NCBI GenBank assembly: GCA_002427745.1 | Contig: DIYF01000093.1 | Coordinates: 1-37,523, forward strand | Length of the DNA stretch: 37,523 nt | Source: Roseivirga sp. UBA6061 | GTDB taxonomy: Bacteria > Bacteroidota > Bacteroidia > Cytophagales > Cyclobacteriaceae | Reading direction: 5' to 3' | Shown here: positions 15,425 through 22,622 of the stretch, piece by piece | Numbering within the stretch: position 1 is the first letter of the stretch | Layout: each line of letters starts with the position of its first letter | Program-made: the position numbers and the translations under genes | The notes under the pieces: model-generated | Databases searched by the model: none | What the model was told of the DNA's origin: nothing | The model's input: only the letters and a program-made list of their open reading frames with translations

Positions 15425-16510
15425 TTAGTGATTCTCTTCCTCATGCAGCTTTGCTCTGAGACCGGCCCTGTCAACTTTTCCAGAGGGAGTTCTGGGAATT
15501 TCCATTTCCAATATGGCCTTAGGTAGTTCAAATCTCTGCAGACTGGCTTTAAGAATCTCTGGGATTTGGTTCTTACTTTTCAGCACAGGTGAGCAGACCA
15601 GGACTATTTTTTCACCTAGTAAATCATCGGGCAGACTTGATATGGAAAAAGCGTCAGTATAGGCACTGATGAGCGGTGCAATCTTTTCTTCCAGCATTTC
15701 TGCAGAAATCTTAACCCCTCCTGTATTGATGATGTTATCGGCCCGGCCGAGTATTCGAAAGCCATGGACACCTTGCATTTCTACGACATCACTGGTCTGT
15801 ATCCATTCATTATTGGTTACATCGGCTTTTAGCCTGAGGCAGTTTCTATCATCCAAACCGTGCTCCACACCTGATAAAATATGAAAGGCCTCTTCCCGGT
15901 CAGGGCCATTGAGCCTTTGCAGGGCAATGTGTGATACCGTTTCCGTCATACCGTAGGTTGCGTAGATTTCGCTGTCCAGTGACTGTATCCGGCTGATCAG
16001 ATGCTTTCCCATAGCGGCTCCGCCTACAATAATTTTTTTTATACGATTCAGTAATTGAATACCCTCTTCTGACCTGAGCAGGTTTTCGATCTGCATGGGT
16101 ACCATGGCAGCAAAGTCAAAGGACCCTTCCGGGATCCGGGAGGTATTGGCAAAGGAGGCAGGAGGGGCAAGGTTCAGTTGCCAGTTGAAGTGAAGCCCGC
16201 GGGCGAGCATCATTTTACCCCCGATATAGCCCATGTTGATACAAACCAGGGCACGCATCTCTGGCTGTAGCTTCAGTGATTCGGCTGTTCTTCGGGCGCT
16301 GGCCAGTATGTTTTTTCGGGATATTGTGTGAATGGTAGGTTTTCCGGTCGATCCTGATGTTTTTTGGTCGAAAAATTGCTTGTCATTAAGCCAGGATTTG
16401 ACAAAGTCCTGACCGGTTTTCAAACCTTCAAAGTGTTCATTCACGTAAGTATGCTCTGAGAACTCTTTAGGGCTCAATACCTTGTCGAAGATGTGAAAAC
16501 TGGCAGACAT
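15425..16510 (-). CDS. menE: O-succinylbenzoate-CoA ligase (menaquinone biosynthesis)
   Basis: A 361-residue AMP-forming ligase of the short form found in Bacteroidota. It carries the phosphate loop TSGSTGKPT at 51-59, YGMTETV at 186-192, the hinge region GRADNIINTGGVKIS at 255-269 and the C-terminal catalytic lysine in PRTPSGKVDR (Lys345). MenE activates 2-succinylbenzoate with ATP and CoA for ring closure by MenB. The assignment rests on the small size, the INTGGVKI and PRTPSGK motifs, and the presence of menF, menD and menI about 6 kb away; another small acyl-CoA ligase is the alternative. Its start is only 16 bp from the divergent plus-strand gene, so its promoter lies inside that gene. 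Confidence 0.88.
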   Translation of the reverse strand: MSASFHIFDKVLSPKEFSEHTYVNEHFEGLKTGQDFVKSWLNDKQFFDQKTSGSTGKPTIHTISRKNILASARRTAESLKLQPEMRALVCINMGYIGGKMMLARGLHFNWQLNLAPPASFANTSRIPEGSFDFAAMVPMQIENLLRSEEGIQLLNRIKKIIVGGAAMGKHLISRIQSLDSEIYATYGMTETVSHIALQRLNGPDREEAFHILSGVEHGLDDRNCLRLKADVTNNEWIQTSDVVEMQGVHGFRILGRADNIINTGGVKISAEMLEEKIAPLISAYTDAFSISSLPDDLLGEKIVLVCSPVLKSKNQIPEILKASLQRFELPKAILEMEIPRTPSGKVDRAGLRAKLHEEENH

Positions 16511-16526
16511 TCAGATAAACTCAACT

Positions 16527-17648
16527 ATGACTAAACTCTTCCAAAAGTATCTGTTTTTATTGATGATTTGTAGTCCCATGTGGTCCTGGGCTCAAAACGA
16601 TCTTGGGTATACCGTTACAGGTGTTGTTAGTGATTCGGTAAGCAACGAAACGCTTCCCTTTGCCAGTGTATTCTTTTCCGGTACCACCTTTGGCACTACC
16701 TCTGATAAGGATGGTAATTTTGTACTGAAGGCCGATAAGCCCGGTACTTACGACCTGGTAATATCCTTTACCGGATATCAGACCTACTATCGTCAGGTAG
16801 ACCTGAACGAGCAGCAGATACTCAGGCTGAATGTAAAACTCTATTTGAGTACACGAAACCTGGGAGCCGTCACCGTGACGGCTCAGAAAGACGAAGCCTG
16901 GCAGAATAACCTCCGGCTATTCAAACGGACCTTTCTGGGAACTTCTGCAAATGCCAATTCCTGTCGCATTGTCAATGAGGAAGTACTGAATTTCGATGAC
17001 AACCGCAGTGACCGGGTGTTTGAGGCCTATGCCAGCGAACCTCTGATTATTGAGAATAAAAAACTGGGTTATCGGGTGAAGTATCTGCTGGAAGAGTTCA
17101 AGATCTATTATGCACAGAACTACTCCGTTTTCTATGGGTTTCCCTCTTTTGAAGAGATGGGTAAGAAAGGTAAGGTGAAAAAGTCCTGGGCGAAAAACCG
17201 TGAAAAGGCTTATCTGGGTTCTATCTCTCACTTCTTTAAAGCCCTTTATGAAGATAAGGTGACGGAAGCCGGCTTTGAGGTAAATGCGGCTAAAGACATG
17301 AAGCGCGGTGGGCGGGCGATTGATATTACGCCCATTAAAATGAGCACGCTGGTGAGTACCAAACCAAATGGCACTACGAAGTCGCTGTCGTTTGAGAACT
17401 ATCTGTACATCGTATATAGAAATGAAAGAGAAAGCGCGGAGTACAAAATGTTTCAGAATTCGATCAGCCCCAAGGCGGCAGGCAACGAGCAGCTTTCATG
17501 GATTTTCTTACCTGAAGGGATCACTGAGGTGGATTTCGAGCAGTCGGGGTATCTTATTAATCCCCTGGCCGTGGTAACCAACGGGTACTGGGGTTTTGAA
17601 AAGCTCGGAGATATGGTGCCAATGGACTACCAGCCGGAAGAAAAGTGA
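16527..17648 (+). CDS. Exported CarboxypepD_reg-like domain protein (first of a tandem pair)
   Basis: A 373-residue protein with a signal peptide (MTKLFQKYLFLLMICS...SWAQ). Residues about 26-115 form a CarboxypepD_reg-like beta-sandwich (VTGVVSDSVSNETLPFASVF, TTSDKDGNFVL, ISFTGYQTYYRQV, LRLNVKLYLS, VTVTAQ). The remaining 260 residues carry motifs shared with the next gene: EVLNFD, LGYRVKYLLEEF, FYGFPSFEEM, W..NREKAYLGSISHFFKALYED and a C-terminal GYWGFEKLGDMVPMDYQP. There is no barrel-like pattern, so it is probably a periplasmic or surface-anchored protein. It is divergent from menE with a 16-bp gap. Such proteins occur in families of many copies in Cytophagales; no function is established. 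Confidence 0.85.
   Translation: MTKLFQKYLFLLMICSPMWSWAQNDLGYTVTGVVSDSVSNETLPFASVFFSGTTFGTTSDKDGNFVLKADKPGTYDLVISFTGYQTYYRQVDLNEQQILRLNVKLYLSTRNLGAVTVTAQKDEAWQNNLRLFKRTFLGTSANANSCRIVNEEVLNFDDNRSDRVFEAYASEPLIIENKKLGYRVKYLLEEFKIYYAQNYSVFYGFPSFEEMGKKGKVKKSWAKNREKAYLGSISHFFKALYEDKVTEAGFEVNAAKDMKRGGRAIDITPIKMSTLVSTKPNGTTKSLSFENYLYIVYRNERESAEYKMFQNSISPKAAGNEQLSWIFLPEGITEVDFEQSGYLINPLAVVTNGYWGFEKLGDMVPMDYQPEEK
16542..16549 (-). promoter_or_regulatory. Predicted -7 element of the menE promoter
   Basis: The minus strand reads TACTTTTG, an exact TAnnTTTG match, inside the first codons of the divergent gene. The predicted start at about 16536 gives a menE leader of about 25 nt. No clear TTG lies at the expected upstream spacing. 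Confidence 0.45.
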
Positions 17649-17738
17649 CAGTGGTGTGAGTTAGTGTGCCTATTGTAAAACAACCCGTTATAAAAGGGGT
17701 TAGGGAAGAGAAGTGCCGGTTAATTGAACTAAAACAAT

Positions 17739-18995
17739 ATGCCTATGAACTTTGGTGTCTCCTGTACTGCTTCTCTGAAAACGCTTTTTCTCCTTGTTTT
17801 ATGCTGCTTTCTTTCCCCGCTTAATGCCGGTGCTCAGAACTACCGGATTGAAGGTACTGTCTTCGACAAAAGCTCAGGAGAAACGCTTCCTTTTGCCAAC
17901 GTTTTTCTGGCCAATACTACCTTTGGAGCTCCTACCGACACCGCAGGCGTTTACAGTTTAAAGGCTACGCAAGCCGGTACCTATCGACTCACAGTAAAGT
18001 ACCTCGGCTTTGCCACCTTTAGCCGCGAGGTTGAACTCAACGAGACAACGCGACTCAATATTGATATCTACCTGGACCCATTGGAGGAGAACGTGGAAGG
18101 AGTGGAAGTTACTGCCTACAAGAAGCTCATTAAACGAGGCTACTATGAAACCCACGACAGTTTTATCATTGAGGAGAAAGGCCCTCAGTGGCGCAAGTAC
18201 TACAGGGTGTTTCAGTCAGTGCTGTTGGGAGGAAGTCGCTTTGCTTCGGGTACCAAAATTCTCAATGCTGAGGTACTGAGTTTCGAGATTTTCAAAGACC
18301 AGACACAAATTCTGGCTTTTGCCAGCAAGCCGATCAAGGTGATCAACAATGAATTGGGTTATGAACTTGAATATGTGCTGGAGAGCTTTGAGCTCGACTT
18401 AAAGACCCGCCTAATGACCTTTCACGGCTACCCTTACTTTAAGGAGCTTGAACCCAGAAACATCAAACAGCTTGAAAAGTGGCAACAAAACCGATGGGAG
18501 GCTTATCGCGGTTCTTTGCGACATTTTTTGAAATCTCTTTATGCAGATGAGCTGGAAGAGTCGGGATTTGAAACGGCCTGGATGCCCTTTGGGAATACCA
18601 ATGGCAATGCCGCTTCCAGGAGTTATAAATCTACCTCGTCCGGTCTGTCAAGGCCGATAGACCTGTATGACTATGTGAAGCCAGGTTCTCACCCCGGGTC
18701 AAAAAGGTTCTATCTGGATGCCCTTATCCTGGTAACTGCTGCCAATAGTGTGGAAGAGGACGGGTACATCAGACCACCCTGGCACGAGTACTTCTTTGGT
18801 AAAAACCTGAACAACAGCAGACGCAATCTCCAGAGATCATGGATAGAGATCAAACCTGATAAAAGTGTGGAGTTCGATAGAAACGGCTACATCTACAACC
18901 CGCTGGATTTTGCCTTTTATGGTTACTGGTCTTTTAAGATGGTGGGAGATATGCTGCCGATAGAATATCAGCCATCGGACTTTCACGGTAATTGA
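17739..18995 (+). CDS. Exported CarboxypepD_reg-like domain protein (second of a tandem pair)
   Basis: A 418-residue paralogue of the preceding gene, starting 90 bp after its stop. The signal peptide ends near LNAGAQ; Met3 is an equally possible start. The N-terminal beta-sandwich (IEGTVFDKSSGETLPFANVF, TDTAGVYSLKA, VKYLGFATFSREV, VEVTAYK) is followed by the same C-terminal module: AEVLSFEIF, LGYELEYVLESFEL, FHGYPYFKEL, W.QNRWEAYRGSLRHFLKSLYAD and GYWSFKMVGDMLPIEYQP. It has an insertion of about 40 residues relative to its partner around residues 285-330 (SSGLSRPIDLYDYVKPGSH). The C-terminal module looks like a distinct domain of its own. Probably co-transcribed with the first copy; function unknown. 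Confidence 0.85.
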   Translation: MPMNFGVSCTASLKTLFLLVLCCFLSPLNAGAQNYRIEGTVFDKSSGETLPFANVFLANTTFGAPTDTAGVYSLKATQAGTYRLTVKYLGFATFSREVELNETTRLNIDIYLDPLEENVEGVEVTAYKKLIKRGYYETHDSFIIEEKGPQWRKYYRVFQSVLLGGSRFASGTKILNAEVLSFEIFKDQTQILAFASKPIKVINNELGYELEYVLESFELDLKTRLMTFHGYPYFKELEPRNIKQLEKWQQNRWEAYRGSLRHFLKSLYADELEESGFETAWMPFGNTNGNAASRSYKSTSSGLSRPIDLYDYVKPGSHPGSKRFYLDALILVTAANSVEEDGYIRPPWHEYFFGKNLNNSRRNLQRSWIEIKPDKSVEFDRNGYIYNPLDFAFYGYWSFKMVGDMLPIEYQPSDFHGN

Positions 18996-19008
18996 GAGGG
19001 CCTAAAAG

Positions 19009-19051
19009 AAAGAGGTACAATGCGCGATTACTTTCCGCATTATACCTCTTT
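19009..19051. terminator. Bidirectional intrinsic terminator
   Basis: AAAGAGGTA-c-AATGCG (19009-19024) pairs with CGCATT-a-TACCTCTTT (19036-19051), 15 pairs with a single mismatch and an 11-nt loop. It separates the convergent CarboxypepD_reg gene (stop at 18995) and the serine hydrolase gene (stop at 19060). Confidence 0.9.
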
Positions 19052-19059
19052 GTCTTTCA

Positions 19060-20127
19060 TTAGAACGGATTGCTCAGATAAGTGATCAGCAGTGCTGTAA
19101 GTTTTTGTGGTTCGCAGTTCAGCCCGTTTGAAATAAAGGTCAGGGCAATGTCCTTATCAATAAAGTACATCGGCTGAGTCAAAAAACCATCAATTTCTCC
19201 CCCATGCGTAACCGCTTTTTCTGTGGTGATAGATGACGGAAGTACGAAATCATTAATGCCTCTTCCCCGACCATCGCGAAATTCAGTCATTTTTTCCAGT
19301 GAGCTTTCAGAGATTAGCTTACCCTGCATCAGGCCTCTGAAAAACTGGTTTAACTCTGCAGAAGTAGAGACAATGGCTCCTGCTCCCCGCGGTAAATTCA
19401 TGCTTGTTGTCGTAATTTCATTCCAGCCGTCTTCATAATAATAGCCACTGGCGGTTTTTTCCATTATACCGGCATCAGGGCCATAGAACGTATGGGTCAG
19501 GCCCAGCCTTTTGGTGACGCGATCAGATAAGTTTTTTCCGTAGCTTTTCCCGGTAATCTTTTCAATGATGTAACTCAGCAGAATGTAATTGGTATTTGAA
19601 TACTCATATCGGCTGCCTGGCTCAAATACACTGGGGTAGGAGGCTATCTTTTCCAGCTGTTGGTTGGCTGTGAGGCCGGAAATCCTGTACTCACCAAAGG
19701 TCTCATCGGCTGTCATATTAAAAATCCCGCTTCTGTGACTTAGTAGTTGAGAAATATTAATCTTATCAGCATTCTTCACGCTAGGGTGAAAATCAGAGAG
19801 TTTGGTTTCTAATGACAGCTTTCCCTCATCAATCAGTTGAAAGACCATGGCGGCTGTAAAAACCTTGGTGTTGGAACCGATTTTCATCAGAGTGTTCGGG
19901 CCAAGCTTCTTCTTTTGGTCCACCCTGGCAAAACCGACTTGCCGGTCGTAAACGGTCTGGCCGTTTCTCGAAATTGTAAGTGTGCCCATTAGCTCATTAT
20001 TGGCTTCGAGGTCATCCATTATTTTATTGAGCCTGTCAATGGTTTCCGCTTTGCTCTGAGCACGGAGTGTGCCAAGGGAGAAAAACAGGGCCAGCAGGGT
20101 TGTTGAGAGATGTTTAATGTAGCGCAT
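19060..20127 (-). CDS. Class C beta-lactamase-like serine hydrolase
   Basis: A 355-residue exported protein (signal peptide 1-24, ending LRAQ) of the beta-lactamase/penicillin-binding-protein-like superfamily. The SxxK motif is Ser85-Asn-Thr-Lys88 (GSNTKVF), the YxN motif is Tyr176-Ser-Asn178 (YEYSNTNY), and the third motif is HGG in VTHGGEIDGF in place of KTG. Other family features are LLSHRSGI, FEPGSRYEYSN and PRGAGAIVSTSAEL. The His-Gly-Gly version is typical of esterases, D-peptidases and other broad hydrolases of the family more than of true AmpC enzymes, so an antibiotic-resistance role should not be assumed. A single gene with its own terminator. Confidence 0.88.
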   Translation of the reverse strand: MRYIKHLSTTLLALFFSLGTLRAQSKAETIDRLNKIMDDLEANNELMGTLTISRNGQTVYDRQVGFARVDQKKKLGPNTLMKIGSNTKVFTAAMVFQLIDEGKLSLETKLSDFHPSVKNADKINISQLLSHRSGIFNMTADETFGEYRISGLTANQQLEKIASYPSVFEPGSRYEYSNTNYILLSYIIEKITGKSYGKNLSDRVTKRLGLTHTFYGPDAGIMEKTASGYYYEDGWNEITTTSMNLPRGAGAIVSTSAELNQFFRGLMQGKLISESSLEKMTEFRDGRGRGINDFVLPSSITTEKAVTHGGEIDGFLTQPMYFIDKDIALTFISNGLNCEPQKLTALLITYLSNPF

Positions 20128-20228
20128 AAGGTTCGTTTTTTGATTAAAATCGTTTTAAGTCCGGGGCTGGATTTGACGTGAAACGAAGCCAACCCTTCCC
20201 TGAATTGTGAAAACCTTGAGGAGTTATG

Positions 20229-20627
20229 CTACACTTTGGGTTGCAGGGTTGTCAGCAGTATGGTTACTGCTTTGACCACCAGAAATATGAAGCAGCCGAG
20301 CAAAGTAGAAAGAATGGTGAACTTGAGGCCCATGGCTAATTGATTGGCGGAGGTCCCTACATCAGTGCTAAACTGATCCAACACTTCCACAAGCCCGAGC
20401 AACTGCCCGAATACCCCATAGACCAGGGCAAACAAGCCAAATGAGTTCAGAAGTCTGATGTTCTTTTCTGAACGTTCGACTTTTTTCCTGATCAGCCAGA
20501 GGCTTCTGACTGAAATCAGAACACAGATCACCAGGATGATGAGCAGGGGTACCATGATAAAAGGACCGCCTTCATCAATCTTCTTTAAAACAAAAGAAGT
20601 AAATGTGAACTGCTGTAAAAAGATCAT
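20229..20627 (-). CDS. Short MotA/TolQ/ExbB-like membrane protein (orphan)
   Basis: A 132-residue protein with three predicted helices at about 23-43, 62-82 and 103-127. EGGPFIMVPLLIILV near the N-terminus and the final GLKFTILSTLLGCFIFLVVKAV resemble ExbB/TolQ proton-channel subunits, whose usual length is 200-240 residues. It lacks the large cytoplasmic loop and there is no ExbD/TolR partner beside it, so coupling to TonB is doubtful. Short standalone proteins of this type occur in Bacteroidota with unknown function. It is divergent from the LytS-like kinase, with 221 bp between them that contain no recognisable gene or exact promoter match. Confidence 0.7.
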   Translation of the reverse strand: MIFLQQFTFTSFVLKKIDEGGPFIMVPLLIILVICVLISVRSLWLIRKKVERSEKNIRLLNSFGLFALVYGVFGQLLGLVEVLDQFSTDVGTSANQLAMGLKFTILSTLLGCFIFLVVKAVTILLTTLQPKV

Positions 20628-20848
20628 CTTTCTAATGTAGATAAATTCCTATTTGTTAATCACAGTACGATGGTAAAAAGATGGGCTTTATGAGAGGAGT
20701 TTATGCGACTGATGCCCTCTGTTTTGAGACATTTGACTGATATAAACTGGTTTTTGAAATACCTGATGACTGCGGTTAAATCACGCACTAAAATGGCAAT
20801 TGGTCGCAAAGATATGGTCGTTTCACTGAAAGATGGTTTATTTAAAAG

Positions 20849-21907
20849 ATGACAATTACCAGAAAGGCAGTGTTGGAAAAGCTTATGGAAGGAGGCGTGC
20901 ATCTGCTCTTCTGGTCGCTGGTGTTTTTCTTTTATATCTACGTATTCGGGTACAATAATTCACAGCGGGAATATACCGTGGTGTTCTCCTCTTTTCTTAT
21001 GCCTATCACTATGGTGAGCTGTTATGCAGTTACCTACTACCTGATTCCGAAATACCTTATCCTCAGAAAGTACGGAAGCTTTCTGCTCTATAGTCTCTAT
21101 ACATTCGTGCTGACTGCTTTTGCGGTGATCATTTCAGTGTTCTATGCTCTGATCTTTATTCTGGACCTGAAGGTGGCTGAAATGCCGGTGGCACGTAGCC
21201 TGCCCTTTATTCTTATTACGGTATATCTGATCATTTTCCTGGCAAGTGGTATTGCGCTGCTCAGGCATTATTATAGCTCTAACACCCGCAATGATAAGCT
21301 GAATAACAAGGTGCTGGAGACTCAACTGAAGCTGAAAGAGCAGGAGCTGAAGTACCTGAAGATGCAGATTCACCCTCACTTTCTTTTCAATACACTGAAC
21401 ACATTATATGGCTTTGCCATGGCCAAGGCAGATGAAACACCCGACATTATTCTCAGGTTGTCTAACCTGCTCGATTACCTGCTCTATCAGGTAGATAAAC
21501 CGCTGGTGAGCCTTAAGTCTGAGCTCCTGCATATAGAGGACTATATAGCCCTTGAGAAGATCAGGTTTAGCGACAGCCTGGAATTGAGTTTCCGGGCTGA
21601 GGACATTCCTGATAACCTGGAGGTGGCCCCGATGCTATTCATTCCTTTTGTGGAAAATGGTTTCAAACATGGCCGTTTCAATAATGAAAAGCTGCAGATA
21701 GATATTGATATCAGCACCCGGGAGGGGAAAGTTTTTTTTGAAATGACCAATTCCGCCAGACCCGGTGCTGAAGACGAGAATGAGGGAATCGGGCTCAGGA
21801 ATATTGAAAAGCGCCTTGAAATGGTTTATCCGGGAAAACACAGTCTTCAGGTAAGCCGGGAGCATAACCTGTTCAAAGTAACACTAATGATTGATACACA
21901 TGGCTGA
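20849..21907 (+). CDS. LytS-type sensor histidine kinase (His_kinase family)
   Basis: A 352-residue membrane kinase. Four hydrophobic helices lie at about 17-35, 45-65, 78-105 and 118-138, followed by a coiled coil (about 145-172). The His_kinase domain follows, with the phospho-acceptor His175 in QIHPHFLFNTLNTL and the N-box ENGFKHG at 269-275. The G-box GIGLRNIEKRLE is near 313. Without a periplasmic sensor domain, the membrane part or a partner must sense the signal. It shares an 8-bp overlap with the response regulator gene downstream, a standard two-component arrangement. This family commonly controls envelope or polysaccharide functions in Bacteroidota, but targets are not visible here. 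Confidence 0.93.
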   Translation: MTITRKAVLEKLMEGGVHLLFWSLVFFFYIYVFGYNNSQREYTVVFSSFLMPITMVSCYAVTYYLIPKYLILRKYGSFLLYSLYTFVLTAFAVIISVFYALIFILDLKVAEMPVARSLPFILITVYLIIFLASGIALLRHYYSSNTRNDKLNNKVLETQLKLKEQELKYLKMQIHPHFLFNTLNTLYGFAMAKADETPDIILRLSNLLDYLLYQVDKPLVSLKSELLHIEDYIALEKIRFSDSLELSFRAEDIPDNLEVAPMLFIPFVENGFKHGRFNNEKLQIDIDISTREGKVFFEMTNSARPGAEDENEGIGLRNIEKRLEMVYPGKHSLQVSREHNLFKVTLMIDTHG

Positions 21908-22622
21908 ACCTGTAAATCGTATACGCTGCCTGGTAGTGGATGATGAAAAGGTAGCCAGGGATATTATCAGTAGCTATCTGGAACAAATTCCGCAGATGGA
22001 GATTGTTGCGAGCTGTAGCAGTGCTATGGAAGCTTTTGATATAATTCATCGTCAGTCGGTAGACCTGGTTTTTCTGGACATCAATATGCCGGGCTTGTCG
22101 GGTTTGTCTTTTGCCAGATCTCTGAACAAAGACATCCGGGTCATCTTTACCACCGCTCACCGCGAATATGCCATTGAAGGTTTTGAGCTCAGGGCTTTGG
22201 ACTATTTACTTAAGCCAATCTCTTTTGAAAGGTTTTTTGAGGCGGTTAATCGCTATTTCGAGATTGCTAAAAGCCCTGTACAGGTGATAAGTGCCACGGA
22301 GAATACGGAAACCGAAAAATCCTTCTTTGTGAAAGCCGACAGGAAAATGGTCAGGGTGGTGCTGGATGAGGTGACCTATATTGAAAGCCTGAAAGATTAT
22401 CTCAAAATACATGCGAAGGAAGGTGTGGTAATAACGCGTGAGACCATCAGTAATATTGAGGCAAGACTTCCCCGTTCCAAATTCATGAGGATCCATCGGT
22501 CCTATATCGTAGCCATCGAGGCGATCAGCTCCTATACGCATGAATATATTGAAGTAGCTGATATGATGCTGCCCATCAGCCGAAGCTATAAGCAGGAAAT
22601 AAGTGAGCGCCTGGGGAACTAG
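21900..22622 (+). CDS. LytTR-family response regulator
   Basis: Starting at the ATG at 21900 (overlapping the kinase stop by 8 bp) the protein has 240 residues; a TTG 9 bp upstream is possible. Residues 7-120 are a receiver: acidic pair Asp14-Asp15 in LVVDDE, phospho-acceptor Asp60 in FLDINMPGLSG, Thr84/85 and Lys105 in YLLKPI. Residues about 138-238 are a LytTR DNA-binding domain (FFVKADRKMVRVVLDEVTYIESLKDYLKIH, FMRIHRSYIVAI, LPISRSYK). LytTR proteins bind imperfect direct repeats and bend DNA. The stop TAG interlocks with that of the convergent menD in CTAG. Confidence 0.94.
   Translation: MAEPVNRIRCLVVDDEKVARDIISSYLEQIPQMEIVASCSSAMEAFDIIHRQSVDLVFLDINMPGLSGLSFARSLNKDIRVIFTTAHREYAIEGFELRALDYLLKPISFERFFEAVNRYFEIAKSPVQVISATENTETEKSFFVKADRKMVRVVLDEVTYIESLKDYLKIHAKEGVVITRETISNIEARLPRSKFMRIHRSYIVAIEAISSYTHEYIEVADMMLPISRSYKQEISERLGN

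Noticed and set aside
17682..17701. A terminator between the tandem CarboxypepD_reg-like genes
   Set aside because: AACCC and GGGTT give only a 5-bp stem without a following T-tract, so it is too weak to call; the two genes are more likely co-transcribed.
19060..20127. Antibiotic resistance by a class C beta-lactamase
   Set aside because: The third motif is HGG instead of KTG and the gene is alone without an AmpR-type regulator. Family membership does not show beta-lactam hydrolysis.
20660..20902. An 80-codon minus-strand frame in the gap before the LytS-like gene
   Set aside because: It has no signal, domain or credible start context and overlaps the start of the kinase gene; it is most likely chance.
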